Positions 53,721-60,557 of a DNA stretch of 64,000 nt are shown piece after piece (the first letter of the stretch is position 1; the number at the start of each line of letters is the position of its first letter). This DNA comes from Micromonospora sp. CB01531 (GTDB taxonomy: Bacteria; Actinomycetota; Actinomycetes; Mycobacteriales; Micromonosporaceae). The notes beneath the pieces were generated by a model, which made no database searches, was not told the origin of the DNA, and was given only the letters and a program-made list of their open reading frames with translations. The stretch spans positions 62,001 to 126,000 of the forward strand of contig NZ_LWLS01000062.1 of the NCBI RefSeq assembly GCF_001905095.1, read 5' to 3'. A program made the translations under genes and the position numbers.

Positions 53721-54941
53721 ATGGCCACGCCACAGACCCCCTACGAGGCGGTGCTGCACGCCGCTCGCGACGTGACGAGGCTCGACTCCGCCCTCGACGC
53801 CGAGATGCTCGGCGCCGCGCTGCTGGGCAGCGTCTACGCCGTGGCGGAGTCCGACCGGGAGACCGCCGTCCGCGAGTTCGTGGCCGGCTTCCTGGCCGCC
53901 ACGTCCCGCCGCCGCAGCGCCGCCGCCACCACGATCCGCGCAGTCTTCGCCGCGCTGGTACCGGACGCCGAGGGCGCCACCCGGGTACGCCCCGGCGCGT
54001 ACGCCCCGGCCTGGGCCGGACAGCTCGGCCGGGTGCACCTCACCGGCGCCTGGGCGTACGGGGACGTGTACGGCGACCAGACCTCCTACCTGGCCACGTT
54101 CGCGTACGACGACGACGAGGGTGGCCCGGAGCATGCCCTGGTGGCCCTGGTCGACCACAACATCGGCATCACCAAGGACGTCTTCGTCGGCGGTCCCGCC
54201 GGGCGGATCGTCGAGCAGGCCCGCCAGATCTGCACCGAGGACGAGCTGACCTGGTTCCGTACCGAGGACCCGGCCCGGATGCACGCGGAGGTGCGCCGGC
54301 ACCTCGCGGTCACCGACGACCTCGGGGAGCTGCCCGCCCAGGGCTCCCTGGCCACCGACCGGGCGCTGGTCGGCGCGCGGTTGGCCGTCCTGCCGGGCCC
54401 GGCCCGGGCCGGCGCCGGGGACGTCCCGCCGCCCACCGACGCGGAACGGACCCGGCTGGTGCGGGCCTTTCTCGCCGCGCCGGAAGCCGCCCGGTTCGGC
54501 CTGGACACGGTGGCCGACGCGGAGCTGGCCTCGCTGCACTTCTGCCTGGGCCTGCTGCTCGACCACGCGGCCAGCTTCCCGGACGCCGACCCGATGCGTT
54601 GGAGCCCGACGGTGGCCGAGCTGTTCCTGCTTGACTGGGTGCACCGCCGGGCCGTGCTGGACATGGACGACGCGGCGATGCTGCCGCGGGTGCTGCGCGG
54701 CTGGGCGGCGTACGCGGCCCGCCAGCGGGGCCTGCCGGCGGCGGCGGTCCGGCGGACGGACGAGGCGATCGAGGAGATGGTCCCGGAGTTCGCCCGGCTC
54801 TACACCACCGGGGAGCGGCGCAGCCCCGCCACCGCCGCGGTCGCCCAGCTCATGGCGGACGGCGTCGACCCCGACGATCCGGCCGCCCTGGACGCCTGGA
54901 TCGAGGCCAACCGGCACCGCCTCACCGACGACCCGGCCTGA
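53721..54941 (+). CDS. Conserved hypothetical protein, possibly linked to the GTPase pair
   Basis: A 406-residue soluble, mostly helical protein (MATPQTPYEAVLHAARDVTRLDSALDAEMLGA). A small alpha/beta region near residues 85-160 has WAYGDVYGDQTSYLATFAY, GGPEHALVALVDHNIGITKDVFVGG. Later helices carry LHFCLGLLLDHAASFPDADPMRWSPTVAELFLLDW. No nucleotide-binding or catalytic motif is recognised. ATG 53721 lies 53 bp after the second GTPase stop on the same strand, so it may be a third member of that operon. It ends at a converging gene with the palindrome at 54963 between. Confidence 0.6.
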   Translation: MATPQTPYEAVLHAARDVTRLDSALDAEMLGAALLGSVYAVAESDRETAVREFVAGFLAATSRRRSAAATTIRAVFAALVPDAEGATRVRPGAYAPAWAGQLGRVHLTGAWAYGDVYGDQTSYLATFAYDDDEGGPEHALVALVDHNIGITKDVFVGGPAGRIVEQARQICTEDELTWFRTEDPARMHAEVRRHLAVTDDLGELPAQGSLATDRALVGARLAVLPGPARAGAGDVPPPTDAERTRLVRAFLAAPEAARFGLDTVADAELASLHFCLGLLLDHAASFPDADPMRWSPTVAELFLLDWVHRRAVLDMDDAAMLPRVLRGWAAYAARQRGLPAAAVRRTDEAIEEMVPEFARLYTTGERRSPATAAVAQLMADGVDPDDPAALDAWIEANRHRLTDDPA

Positions 54942-54962
54942 GGCGCACCCGCACGCGACGCA

Positions 54963-55016
54963 GATTCCCGGAAACAGTGGCTTACCGCGCGCGGGAGGCG
55001 ACTCTTTCCGGGAATC
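54963..55016. repeat. Dispersed palindrome, copy C
   Basis: 19-bp arms with two mismatches (54963-54981 / 54998-55016; core TTCCCGGAAACAGTGGC) and a 16-nt loop, between converging genes. It overlaps the stop codon of the 55015 gene by two bases. Same length, loop and AGTGGC core as copy A. Confidence 0.8.
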
Positions 55017-55755
55017 AGGGTGCTTCGGTCCGCAGCCGGCCGGTGGCCGGCACGGTGGCGCTCGGGCCCGGTTCGGCGGTGGGGCTGGGGGTCGGCCCGG
55101 GCGTCTCGTCGGGCGGCGCGCTGGTCGGCGGCGGCGAGTTGTCCGGTGAGGTGGTCGCGCTGGGGTCCGCGCTCGGGGTGGTGGAGGGATCGGTCGCCGG
55201 CGCGGAGATGGTGCTGGTCGGCTCGGCCGTGGGGCTCGGCGTCGGGTCCGGCGTGGCCGGGGTGGAGGCCGATGGCGAGGGTGACGGGACCGGCGACGGG
55301 CGCGGCAGGATGGTCGGCCTGGGGCGGGTGGGCACCTTCGCGGGTGCGGTGGGCCGGGGCCGCCGGCGCGAGCCCAGGTCGGCGTCGTCGGGCAGGGCCG
55401 GGGCGGCGGCGAGGGCCGGCAGACTGGCGGCGTCGGCCACGGGCGTCCGGGTGGGCACGACCGGGGGCTGGGTGCCCTGGATGACCACCGGGCCGACCGA
55501 GGGGGTCGGGATGAACGGGGTGCTGCTGTCCGGGAGGGCGCTGTTGCCCACGGTCGCCGACCCGGTGCTGATCGCGGCCAGGATCGGCATGGACGCGGTG
55601 CCGGCGAGCAACGCGACGGTGAAGAGATATCCCCGGCTCGGGGAGTTCAGGCCGGGCGCGCGGTGCGCCCCGACCACCCGGCGGTACGCGGCCCGGGGCG
55701 ACGCGCGGTGGTGGCCGAGGAGCGGGGTACCAGGACCCTCTGCTGGCTGGGACAC
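55015..55755 (-). CDS. Pro/Ser/Thr-rich single-pass membrane or secreted protein
   Basis: A 246-residue protein from GTG 55755 (MSQPAEGPGTPLLGHHRASPRAAYRRVVGA), chosen for AGGAG 6 nt upstream. After a basic cytoplasmic head, a hydrophobic helix (GYLFTVALLAGTASMPILAAI) serves as anchor or signal. The remainder is a P/S/T-rich extracytoplasmic stalk: TPSPTAEPTS, PDPTPSPTAE and similar, likely glycosylated or wall-spanning. No folded domain is seen. The gene is divergent from the E1-alpha gene, with a 486-bp region between. Confidence 0.6.
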   Translation of the reverse strand: MSQPAEGPGTPLLGHHRASPRAAYRRVVGAHRAPGLNSPSRGYLFTVALLAGTASMPILAAISTGSATVGNSALPDSSTPFIPTPSVGPVVIQGTQPPVVPTRTPVADAASLPALAAAPALPDDADLGSRRRPRPTAPAKVPTRPRPTILPRPSPVPSPSPSASTPATPDPTPSPTAEPTSTISAPATDPSTTPSADPSATTSPDNSPPPTSAPPDETPGPTPSPTAEPGPSATVPATGRLRTEAP

Positions 55756-56241
55756 CGCACACTCCTCGTACGTCGACACGGCGGCACGCTCGTCCAAGCT
55801 GGACAAAGGCCATCAAACGCCTCGTCACGGAACACCAGTCAGCTTGAACCAGCGACGCTCAGTTCACCAGCCATCACCGCGTGTCGACACACCCGGTGTC
55901 CGTCGACTCATGAGAACTTGCGCGACAAAAAACCCATGCGTCGCGAACCAGACCGAACGTCACCGGCGGGGGAGGCCATACTGTGGGCCCGCTCACGACC
56001 TCTGCAATCATTCAGGCACGACGGCAACGCAGCCGCCACCTCCGCGTACCTCGCGGCGGTGCGGAACGGCGCCGGCGCTCCCGGGTCGGGTTCCCCCACG
56101 GACCCGGCTCACGCCGCGCGGCAACCCTCACCGGGGCTAGGCGCGGCCGCCAGGAACCAGCCCGGCTCGAGCCGGGCGGCGCACGATGTGCGCGGCACGG
56201 GTCACCCCCGGCGCCGGCGCAGACCAGACAGGGAGAGACGG
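55756..56241. other. 486-bp non-coding region upstream of the 2-oxoacid dehydrogenase operon
   Basis: No gene is evident; an in-frame upstream extension of E1-alpha exists but lacks the family sequence. It holds a perfect palindrome GTGTCGACAC (55881-55890) and CGCGAC-N13-GTCGCG (55921-55926 / 55940-55945) around an AAAAAA tract, a candidate regulatory site. Confidence 0.5.
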
Positions 56242-57420
56242 ATGGCAAAGGGCGACCCCGGGGTCACCAGCCGCGGCCGGCGGGCCGCACCCCGTTCCAA
56301 GCGTGCCGCCGCAGCAGGCGAGCCGGAACTCGTACAGCTGCTCACGCCCGACGGCGAGCGGATCGAGAGCGCACTCGGCCCGGACGGGACCGAGTACCGC
56401 GTCGACTTCACCGACGAGGAGTACCGCGGGCTCTACCGCGACCTCGTGCTGGTCCGCAAGCTCGACGCAGAGGCCACGGCGCTGCAGCGCCAGGGCGAGC
56501 TGGGCCTGTGGGCCAGCCTGCTGGGCCAGGAGGCGGCGCAGGTCGGCTCCGGCCGCGCGCTGCGCACCCAGGACATGGCCTTCCCCACCTACCGGGAGCA
56601 CGGCGTCCTCTACTGCCGGGGCATCGACCCGATCATGCCGCTCGGCCTGTTCCGCGGCGTCGACCAGGGCGGATGGGACCCGAACGAGTTCAAGTTCAAC
56701 ATGTACACGATCGTCATCGGGGCGCAGACCCTCCACGCGACCGGGTACGCCATGGGTGTCGCCATGGACGGCAAGACCGGCAGCGACGACGGCGAGGCGG
56801 TGATCGCGTACTTCGGAGACGGTGCCACCAGCCAGGGCGACGTCAACGAGGCGTTCGTCTGGGCCAGCGTCTTCAACGCCCCGCTGGTCTTCTTCTGCCA
56901 GAACAACCAGTACGCCATCTCGGAGCCGCTGGAGCGGCAGACCCGCGTCCCGCTGTACCGGCGGGCGGGCGGCTTCGGCTTCCCCGGCGTCCGGGTGGAC
57001 GGCAACGACGTGCTGGCGTCGTACGCGGTGACCCGGCACGCGCTGGACACCGCGCGGCACGGCCAGGGCCCGAGCCTGATCGAGGCCTACACCTACCGGA
57101 TGGGGGCGCACACCACCTCCGACGACCCGACCCGCTACCGGATCGCCAGCGAGGTCGAGGCCTGGCGGGCCAAGGACCCGATCGCCCGGATGAAGGCGTT
57201 CCTGACCAAGCAGCAGATCGCCGACGAGTCGTTCTTCACCGAGATCGACGAGCAGGCCAAGGCCGAGTCGGTGCACCTGCGCGAGCGGGTGCTCGCCATG
57301 CCCAACCCGGAGCCGGTGACGATGTTCGACCACGTCTACCCCAACGGGTCGCCGGAGCTGGACGAGCAGCGGGCACAGTTCACGAAGTACATGGAGTCGT
57401 TCGAGGGGAGCGCGCACTGA
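56242..57420 (+). CDS. 2-oxoacid dehydrogenase E1 alpha subunit
   Basis: A 392-residue ThDP-dependent decarboxylase subunit of a branched-chain 2-oxoacid or pyruvate dehydrogenase complex. ATG 56242 follows GGGAGAGACGG. A basic head (SRGRRAAPRSKRAAAAG) is followed by YRDLVLVRKLDAEATALQRQGELGLW and QEAAQVGSGRALRTQDMAFPTYREHG. The ThDP motif near 192-222 is FGDGATSQGDVNEAFVWASV...NNQYAIS. The phosphorylation-loop-like YRMGAHTTSDDPTRYR is intact. The sequence style is closer to Mycobacterium BkdA/PdhA than to AceE. It overlaps E1-beta by one base (TGATG). Confidence 0.92.
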   Translation: MAKGDPGVTSRGRRAAPRSKRAAAAGEPELVQLLTPDGERIESALGPDGTEYRVDFTDEEYRGLYRDLVLVRKLDAEATALQRQGELGLWASLLGQEAAQVGSGRALRTQDMAFPTYREHGVLYCRGIDPIMPLGLFRGVDQGGWDPNEFKFNMYTIVIGAQTLHATGYAMGVAMDGKTGSDDGEAVIAYFGDGATSQGDVNEAFVWASVFNAPLVFFCQNNQYAISEPLERQTRVPLYRRAGGFGFPGVRVDGNDVLASYAVTRHALDTARHGQGPSLIEAYTYRMGAHTTSDDPTRYRIASEVEAWRAKDPIARMKAFLTKQQIADESFFTEIDEQAKAESVHLRERVLAMPNPEPVTMFDHVYPNGSPELDEQRAQFTKYMESFEGSAH

Positions 57421-58409
57421 TGGCCACGGAGACGCTCACCCTCGGCAAGGCCCTCAACACCGGTCTGCGCAAGGCCCTGGAGAACGACCCGAAGGTCGTA
57501 ATCATGGGCGAGGACGTCGGCAAGCTCGGCGGCGTGTTCCGGATCACCGACGGCCTGCAGAAGGACTTCGGCGACCAGCGGGTGATCGACACCCCGCTCG
57601 CCGAGTCCGGCATCATCGGCACCGCGGTCGGCCTGGCCATCCGCGGCTTCCGGCCGGTCTGCGAGATCCAGTTCGACGGCTTCGTCTACCCGGCGTACGA
57701 CCAGATCGTGTCGCAGGTGGCGAAGATGCACTACCGCTCGCAGGGCAAGGTCCGGATCCCCATGGTCATCCGGATCCCGTACGGCGGCGGCATCGGCGCG
57801 GTCGAGCACCACTCGGAGTCGCCCGAGGCGTACTTCTCGCACACCGCCGGCCTGAAGGTGGTGACCTGCGCGAACCCCCAGGACGGCTACTCGATGATCC
57901 AGCAGGCGATCGCCTCGGACGACCCGATCGTGTTCCTGGAGCCGAAGCGCCGCTACTGGGAGAAGGGCCAGGTCGACGTGGACGCCCCGCTGGCCGAGGC
58001 GTACCCGCTGCACGCCGCCCGGGTTGCCCGGCCGGGCACCGACGCCACCGTGCTGGCGTACGGCCCGATGGTCCGCACCGCCCTCGACGCGGCCACCGCC
58101 GCCGCCGAGGACGGCCGGGAGTTGGAGGTCATCGACCTGCGCTCGCTCTCCCCGCTGGACCTGACCTCGGCGTACGAGTCGGTGAAGCGCACCGGGCGGT
58201 GCGTGGTCGTCCACGAGGCCCCGGGCAACCTGGGCCTCGGTGCCGAGATCGCGGCGCGGATCACCGAGGAGTGCTTCTACTCCCTGGAGTCCCCGGTGCT
58301 GCGGGTCACCGGCTTCGACACCCCCTACCCGGCCGCCCGGGTGGAGGAGGAGTACCTGCCCGACCTCGACCGGGTGCTCGACGCCGTCGACCGCACCTTC
58401 GGCTGGTGA
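57420..58409 (+). CDS. 2-oxoacid dehydrogenase E1 beta subunit
   Basis: A 329-residue partner of E1 alpha. ATG 57420 shares the A of the previous TGA. MATETLTLGKALNTGLRKALENDPKVVIMGEDVGKLGGVFRIT is the typical start; then DTPLAESGIIGTAVGLAIRGFRPVCEIQF, RIPYGGGIGAVEHHSESPEAYF and DLRSLSPLD, and the C-terminal transketolase-like domain GRCVVVHEAPGNLGLGAEIAARI. Together the subunits form an alpha2beta2 heterotetramer that decarboxylates the 2-oxoacid and acylates E2 lipoate. Its stop lies next to the E2 start. Confidence 0.94.
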   Translation: MATETLTLGKALNTGLRKALENDPKVVIMGEDVGKLGGVFRITDGLQKDFGDQRVIDTPLAESGIIGTAVGLAIRGFRPVCEIQFDGFVYPAYDQIVSQVAKMHYRSQGKVRIPMVIRIPYGGGIGAVEHHSESPEAYFSHTAGLKVVTCANPQDGYSMIQQAIASDDPIVFLEPKRRYWEKGQVDVDAPLAEAYPLHAARVARPGTDATVLAYGPMVRTALDAATAAAEDGRELEVIDLRSLSPLDLTSAYESVKRTGRCVVVHEAPGNLGLGAEIAARITEECFYSLESPVLRVTGFDTPYPAARVEEEYLPDLDRVLDAVDRTFGW

Positions 58410-58414
58410 GCGCG

Positions 58415-59845
58415 ATGTCCCGGATCAAGGAGTTCAACCTCCCCGACCTGGGCGAGGGCCTGACCGAGGGCGAGATCCTCGCCTGGCTGGTCAAGGTGGG
58501 CGACGTGATCGAGCTGAACCAGCCGATCGTCGAGGTGGAGACCGCCAAGGCGGCGGTCGAGATCCCGGCGAAGTGGGCCGGCCAGGTGCAGGCGATCTTC
58601 CACCCGGAGGGGGCCACCGTCGAGGTCGGCACCCCGATCATCGCGATCGACACCGACCCGGGTGCCGGGCCGATCGAGGAGTCCACGACCGCCGGCCTGC
58701 CCACCCCGTCGGCGGCCTCGCTGGCCGCCGTCGAGATCGCGCCCGAGGAGGGCATGGTCGAACCGGGCCTGATCGGCGGCGCGGCACCGGGCGGGCGGAC
58801 CGCCGTGCTGGTCGGCTACGGCCCGCGGAACGCGCCGGCCAAGCGCCGCCCGCGCAAGGGTGTCGTCCCGACCCAGGCCGCCGCGGCCCCGGTCCAGGCC
58901 GCCCCGGTTCCGGCTCCGGTGTCGCCCGCTCCGGTGGTGAACGGCACCGGCCGGGCCGGTGGGCCGGTGCTGGCCAAGCCGCCGGTCCGCAAGCTCGCCA
59001 AGGACCTCGGCGTCGACCTGGCCGCGCTGGCCGGCTCGGGCCCGCTGGGCTCGATCACCCGGGAGGACGTCCAGCGGGCCGCGTCGGCCCCGGCGGCGGC
59101 CGAGCCGCTGACGGTCGCGGCCCCGGCGGCCGCCAACTTCGGCGCCGACCGCGAGCAGCGCATCCCGGTCAAGGGGGTACGCAAGCTCACCGCGGAGAAC
59201 ATGTCCCGCTCGGCGTTCACCGCGCCGCACGTCACCGAGTTCCTGACAGTCGACGTGACCCGGGCGATGAAGGCCCTGGACCGGCTCCGCGAGCGGCGCG
59301 AGTGGCGGGACGTCCGCGTCTCGCCGCTGCTGCTGGTCGCCAAGGCGGTGCTGCTGGCGGTCAAGCGCCACCCGATGGTCAACTCGACCTGGGCCGGCGA
59401 CGAGATCGTGGTGAAGGACTACGTCAACCTGGGCATCGCGGCGGCCACCGAGCGCGGCCTGATCGTGCCGAACATCAAGGACGCCGGCCGGCTCTCGCTG
59501 CGCGAGCTGGCGGACGCCCTGACCGCGCTGGTGCAGACGGCGAAGGCCGGCCGCACCTCCCCGGCCGACATGTCCGGCGGCACGCTGACCATCACCAACG
59601 TCGGCGTCTTCGGCGTCGACACCGGTACGCCGATCCTGCCCCCGGGCGAGTCGGCCATCCTCGCCTTCGGGGCCGTACGTGAGCTGCCGTGGGTACACAA
59701 GGGCAAGGTCAAGCCGCGCCTGGTCACCACGCTGGGCCTCTCCTTCGACCACCGGATCATCGACGGCGAGCTGGGCTCGAAGTTCCTCCGCGACATCGGG
59801 GACTTCCTGGCCGATCCGGAGGCGGCGCTGCTCGCCTGGACCTGA
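58415..59845 (+). CDS. 2-oxoacid dehydrogenase E2 (dihydrolipoamide acyltransferase)
   Basis: A 476-residue E2. One lipoyl domain: lipoyl Lys45 in VEVETAKAAVEIPAKW. An Ala/Pro linker follows. The E3-binding domain lies near 186-222 (AKPPVRKLAKDLGVDLAALAGSG). The acyltransferase core (about 250-476) has catalytic His446 in SFDHRIIDGELGSKF. ATG 58415 is the likely start; GTG 58406, overlapping the E1 beta stop, would add three residues (MSA). No E3 (lpd) gene is in the window, so E3 must come from elsewhere. The operon ends at a perfect 18-bp hairpin. Confidence 0.93.
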   Translation: MSRIKEFNLPDLGEGLTEGEILAWLVKVGDVIELNQPIVEVETAKAAVEIPAKWAGQVQAIFHPEGATVEVGTPIIAIDTDPGAGPIEESTTAGLPTPSAASLAAVEIAPEEGMVEPGLIGGAAPGGRTAVLVGYGPRNAPAKRRPRKGVVPTQAAAAPVQAAPVPAPVSPAPVVNGTGRAGGPVLAKPPVRKLAKDLGVDLAALAGSGPLGSITREDVQRAASAPAAAEPLTVAAPAAANFGADREQRIPVKGVRKLTAENMSRSAFTAPHVTEFLTVDVTRAMKALDRLRERREWRDVRVSPLLLVAKAVLLAVKRHPMVNSTWAGDEIVVKDYVNLGIAAATERGLIVPNIKDAGRLSLRELADALTALVQTAKAGRTSPADMSGGTLTITNVGVFGVDTGTPILPPGESAILAFGAVRELPWVHKGKVKPRLVTTLGLSFDHRIIDGELGSKFLRDIGDFLADPEAALLAWT

Positions 59846-59860
59846 CGGTCCACGACACCA

Positions 59861-59910
59861 GGCAACGGCCGGTGTGCCACGGGTGAACGCCCGGCACACC
59901 GGCCGTTGCC
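59861..59910 (+). terminator. Terminator of the E1-E2 operon
   Basis: Perfect 18-bp stem (59861-59878 / 59893-59910, beginning GGCAACGGCCGGTGTG) with a 14-nt loop, 15 bp past the E2 stop. Confidence 0.85.
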
Positions 59911-60070
59911 GTTGGGGAGACGAAATCGTCGGCAACGGAAGGGCGGCAGCCTACGATCCTTCGGCACGTGGCTCAGCTCACCTAATAATCGATGGAAGTT
60001 GGCCGCGTTACGTGCTTCAATAAGAGACATCAAGGGGCTGACAACCGAATAGCCAGGAGGAGAGACCCAG

Positions 60071-60208
60071 ATGAGCATGATCAAGCGAATCCGCACCCGC
60101 CGCGACGCCAACCGCCGCGCCCGCGCCATCGAGCAGGCGCTGCGCTCCGCCAACTCGCCCGCGGTCCGCGAGGAGCTTCTCGCCATCGCCCAGCGTCACA
60201 TGAGCTGA
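60071..60208 (+). CDS. 45-residue basic small protein
   Basis: A short gene between two strong terminators: MSMIKRIRTRRDANRRARAI then EQALRSANSPAVREELLAIA and QRHMS. ATG 60071 is preceded by AGGAGGAG at an 8-nt spacing, an excellent ribosome site, and codon use is GC-ending. The first 18 residues carry seven Arg and one Lys; the rest is an amphipathic helix. I do not recognise a named family. A perfect terminator follows 32 bp later, so it is probably its own transcript. Confidence 0.8.
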   Translation: MSMIKRIRTRRDANRRARAIEQALRSANSPAVREELLAIAQRHMS

Positions 60209-60240
60209 CGCCCCCCAACTTTCCTCACCTCCTCCAGTTC

Positions 60241-60273
60241 GAAGACCCGCCCGGTCAACCCGGGCGGGTCTTC
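60241..60273 (+). terminator. Terminator of the 45-residue gene
   Basis: Perfect 14-bp stem GAAGACCCGCCCGG / CCGGGCGGGTCTTC, 5-nt loop, then a GGCGTTT run. Confidence 0.9.
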
Positions 60274-60470
60274 GGCGTTTCACATCGATTGACACCGGGA
60301 TTCCACCTCGCCGCACCGCCCGGTACGGTGGGGCTCGGTCGCCACCCGCCCACCGCCGGACCGATCGCACCAACAGAAACCGATCGACAACATCCGGTCA
60401 CGGCAAGTGACGACCGGGGCTCCCCCAGGCGCCTCCCGGCGGCCACCCGATACGGTGCGGGGAGCCCGCA

Positions 60471-60507
60471 CGGCCGGTTACCCGCCGGCAACGCCGGCAA
60501 CCGGCCG
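60471..60507. repeat. Nested hairpin in the 5' region of the LppU-like gene
   Basis: Outer arms CGGCCGGTT / AACCGGCCG (60471-60479, 60499-60507) and inner GCCGGC / GCCGGC (60484-60489, 60493-60498), 51 nt before ATG 60558. The rest of 60274-60557 has only promoter-like GATACGGT at 60449-60456. Confidence 0.6.
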
Positions 60508-60557
60508 ACGGTCCCGATCGGTATCGGTGGCCGACATGTGATGGAGGAGGCGTACCC

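Noticed and set aside
56242..59845. Firm assignment as pyruvate dehydrogenase
   Set aside because: E1alpha/E1beta/E2 sequences of this type occur in branched-chain and pyruvate complexes, and nothing in the context decides the substrate.
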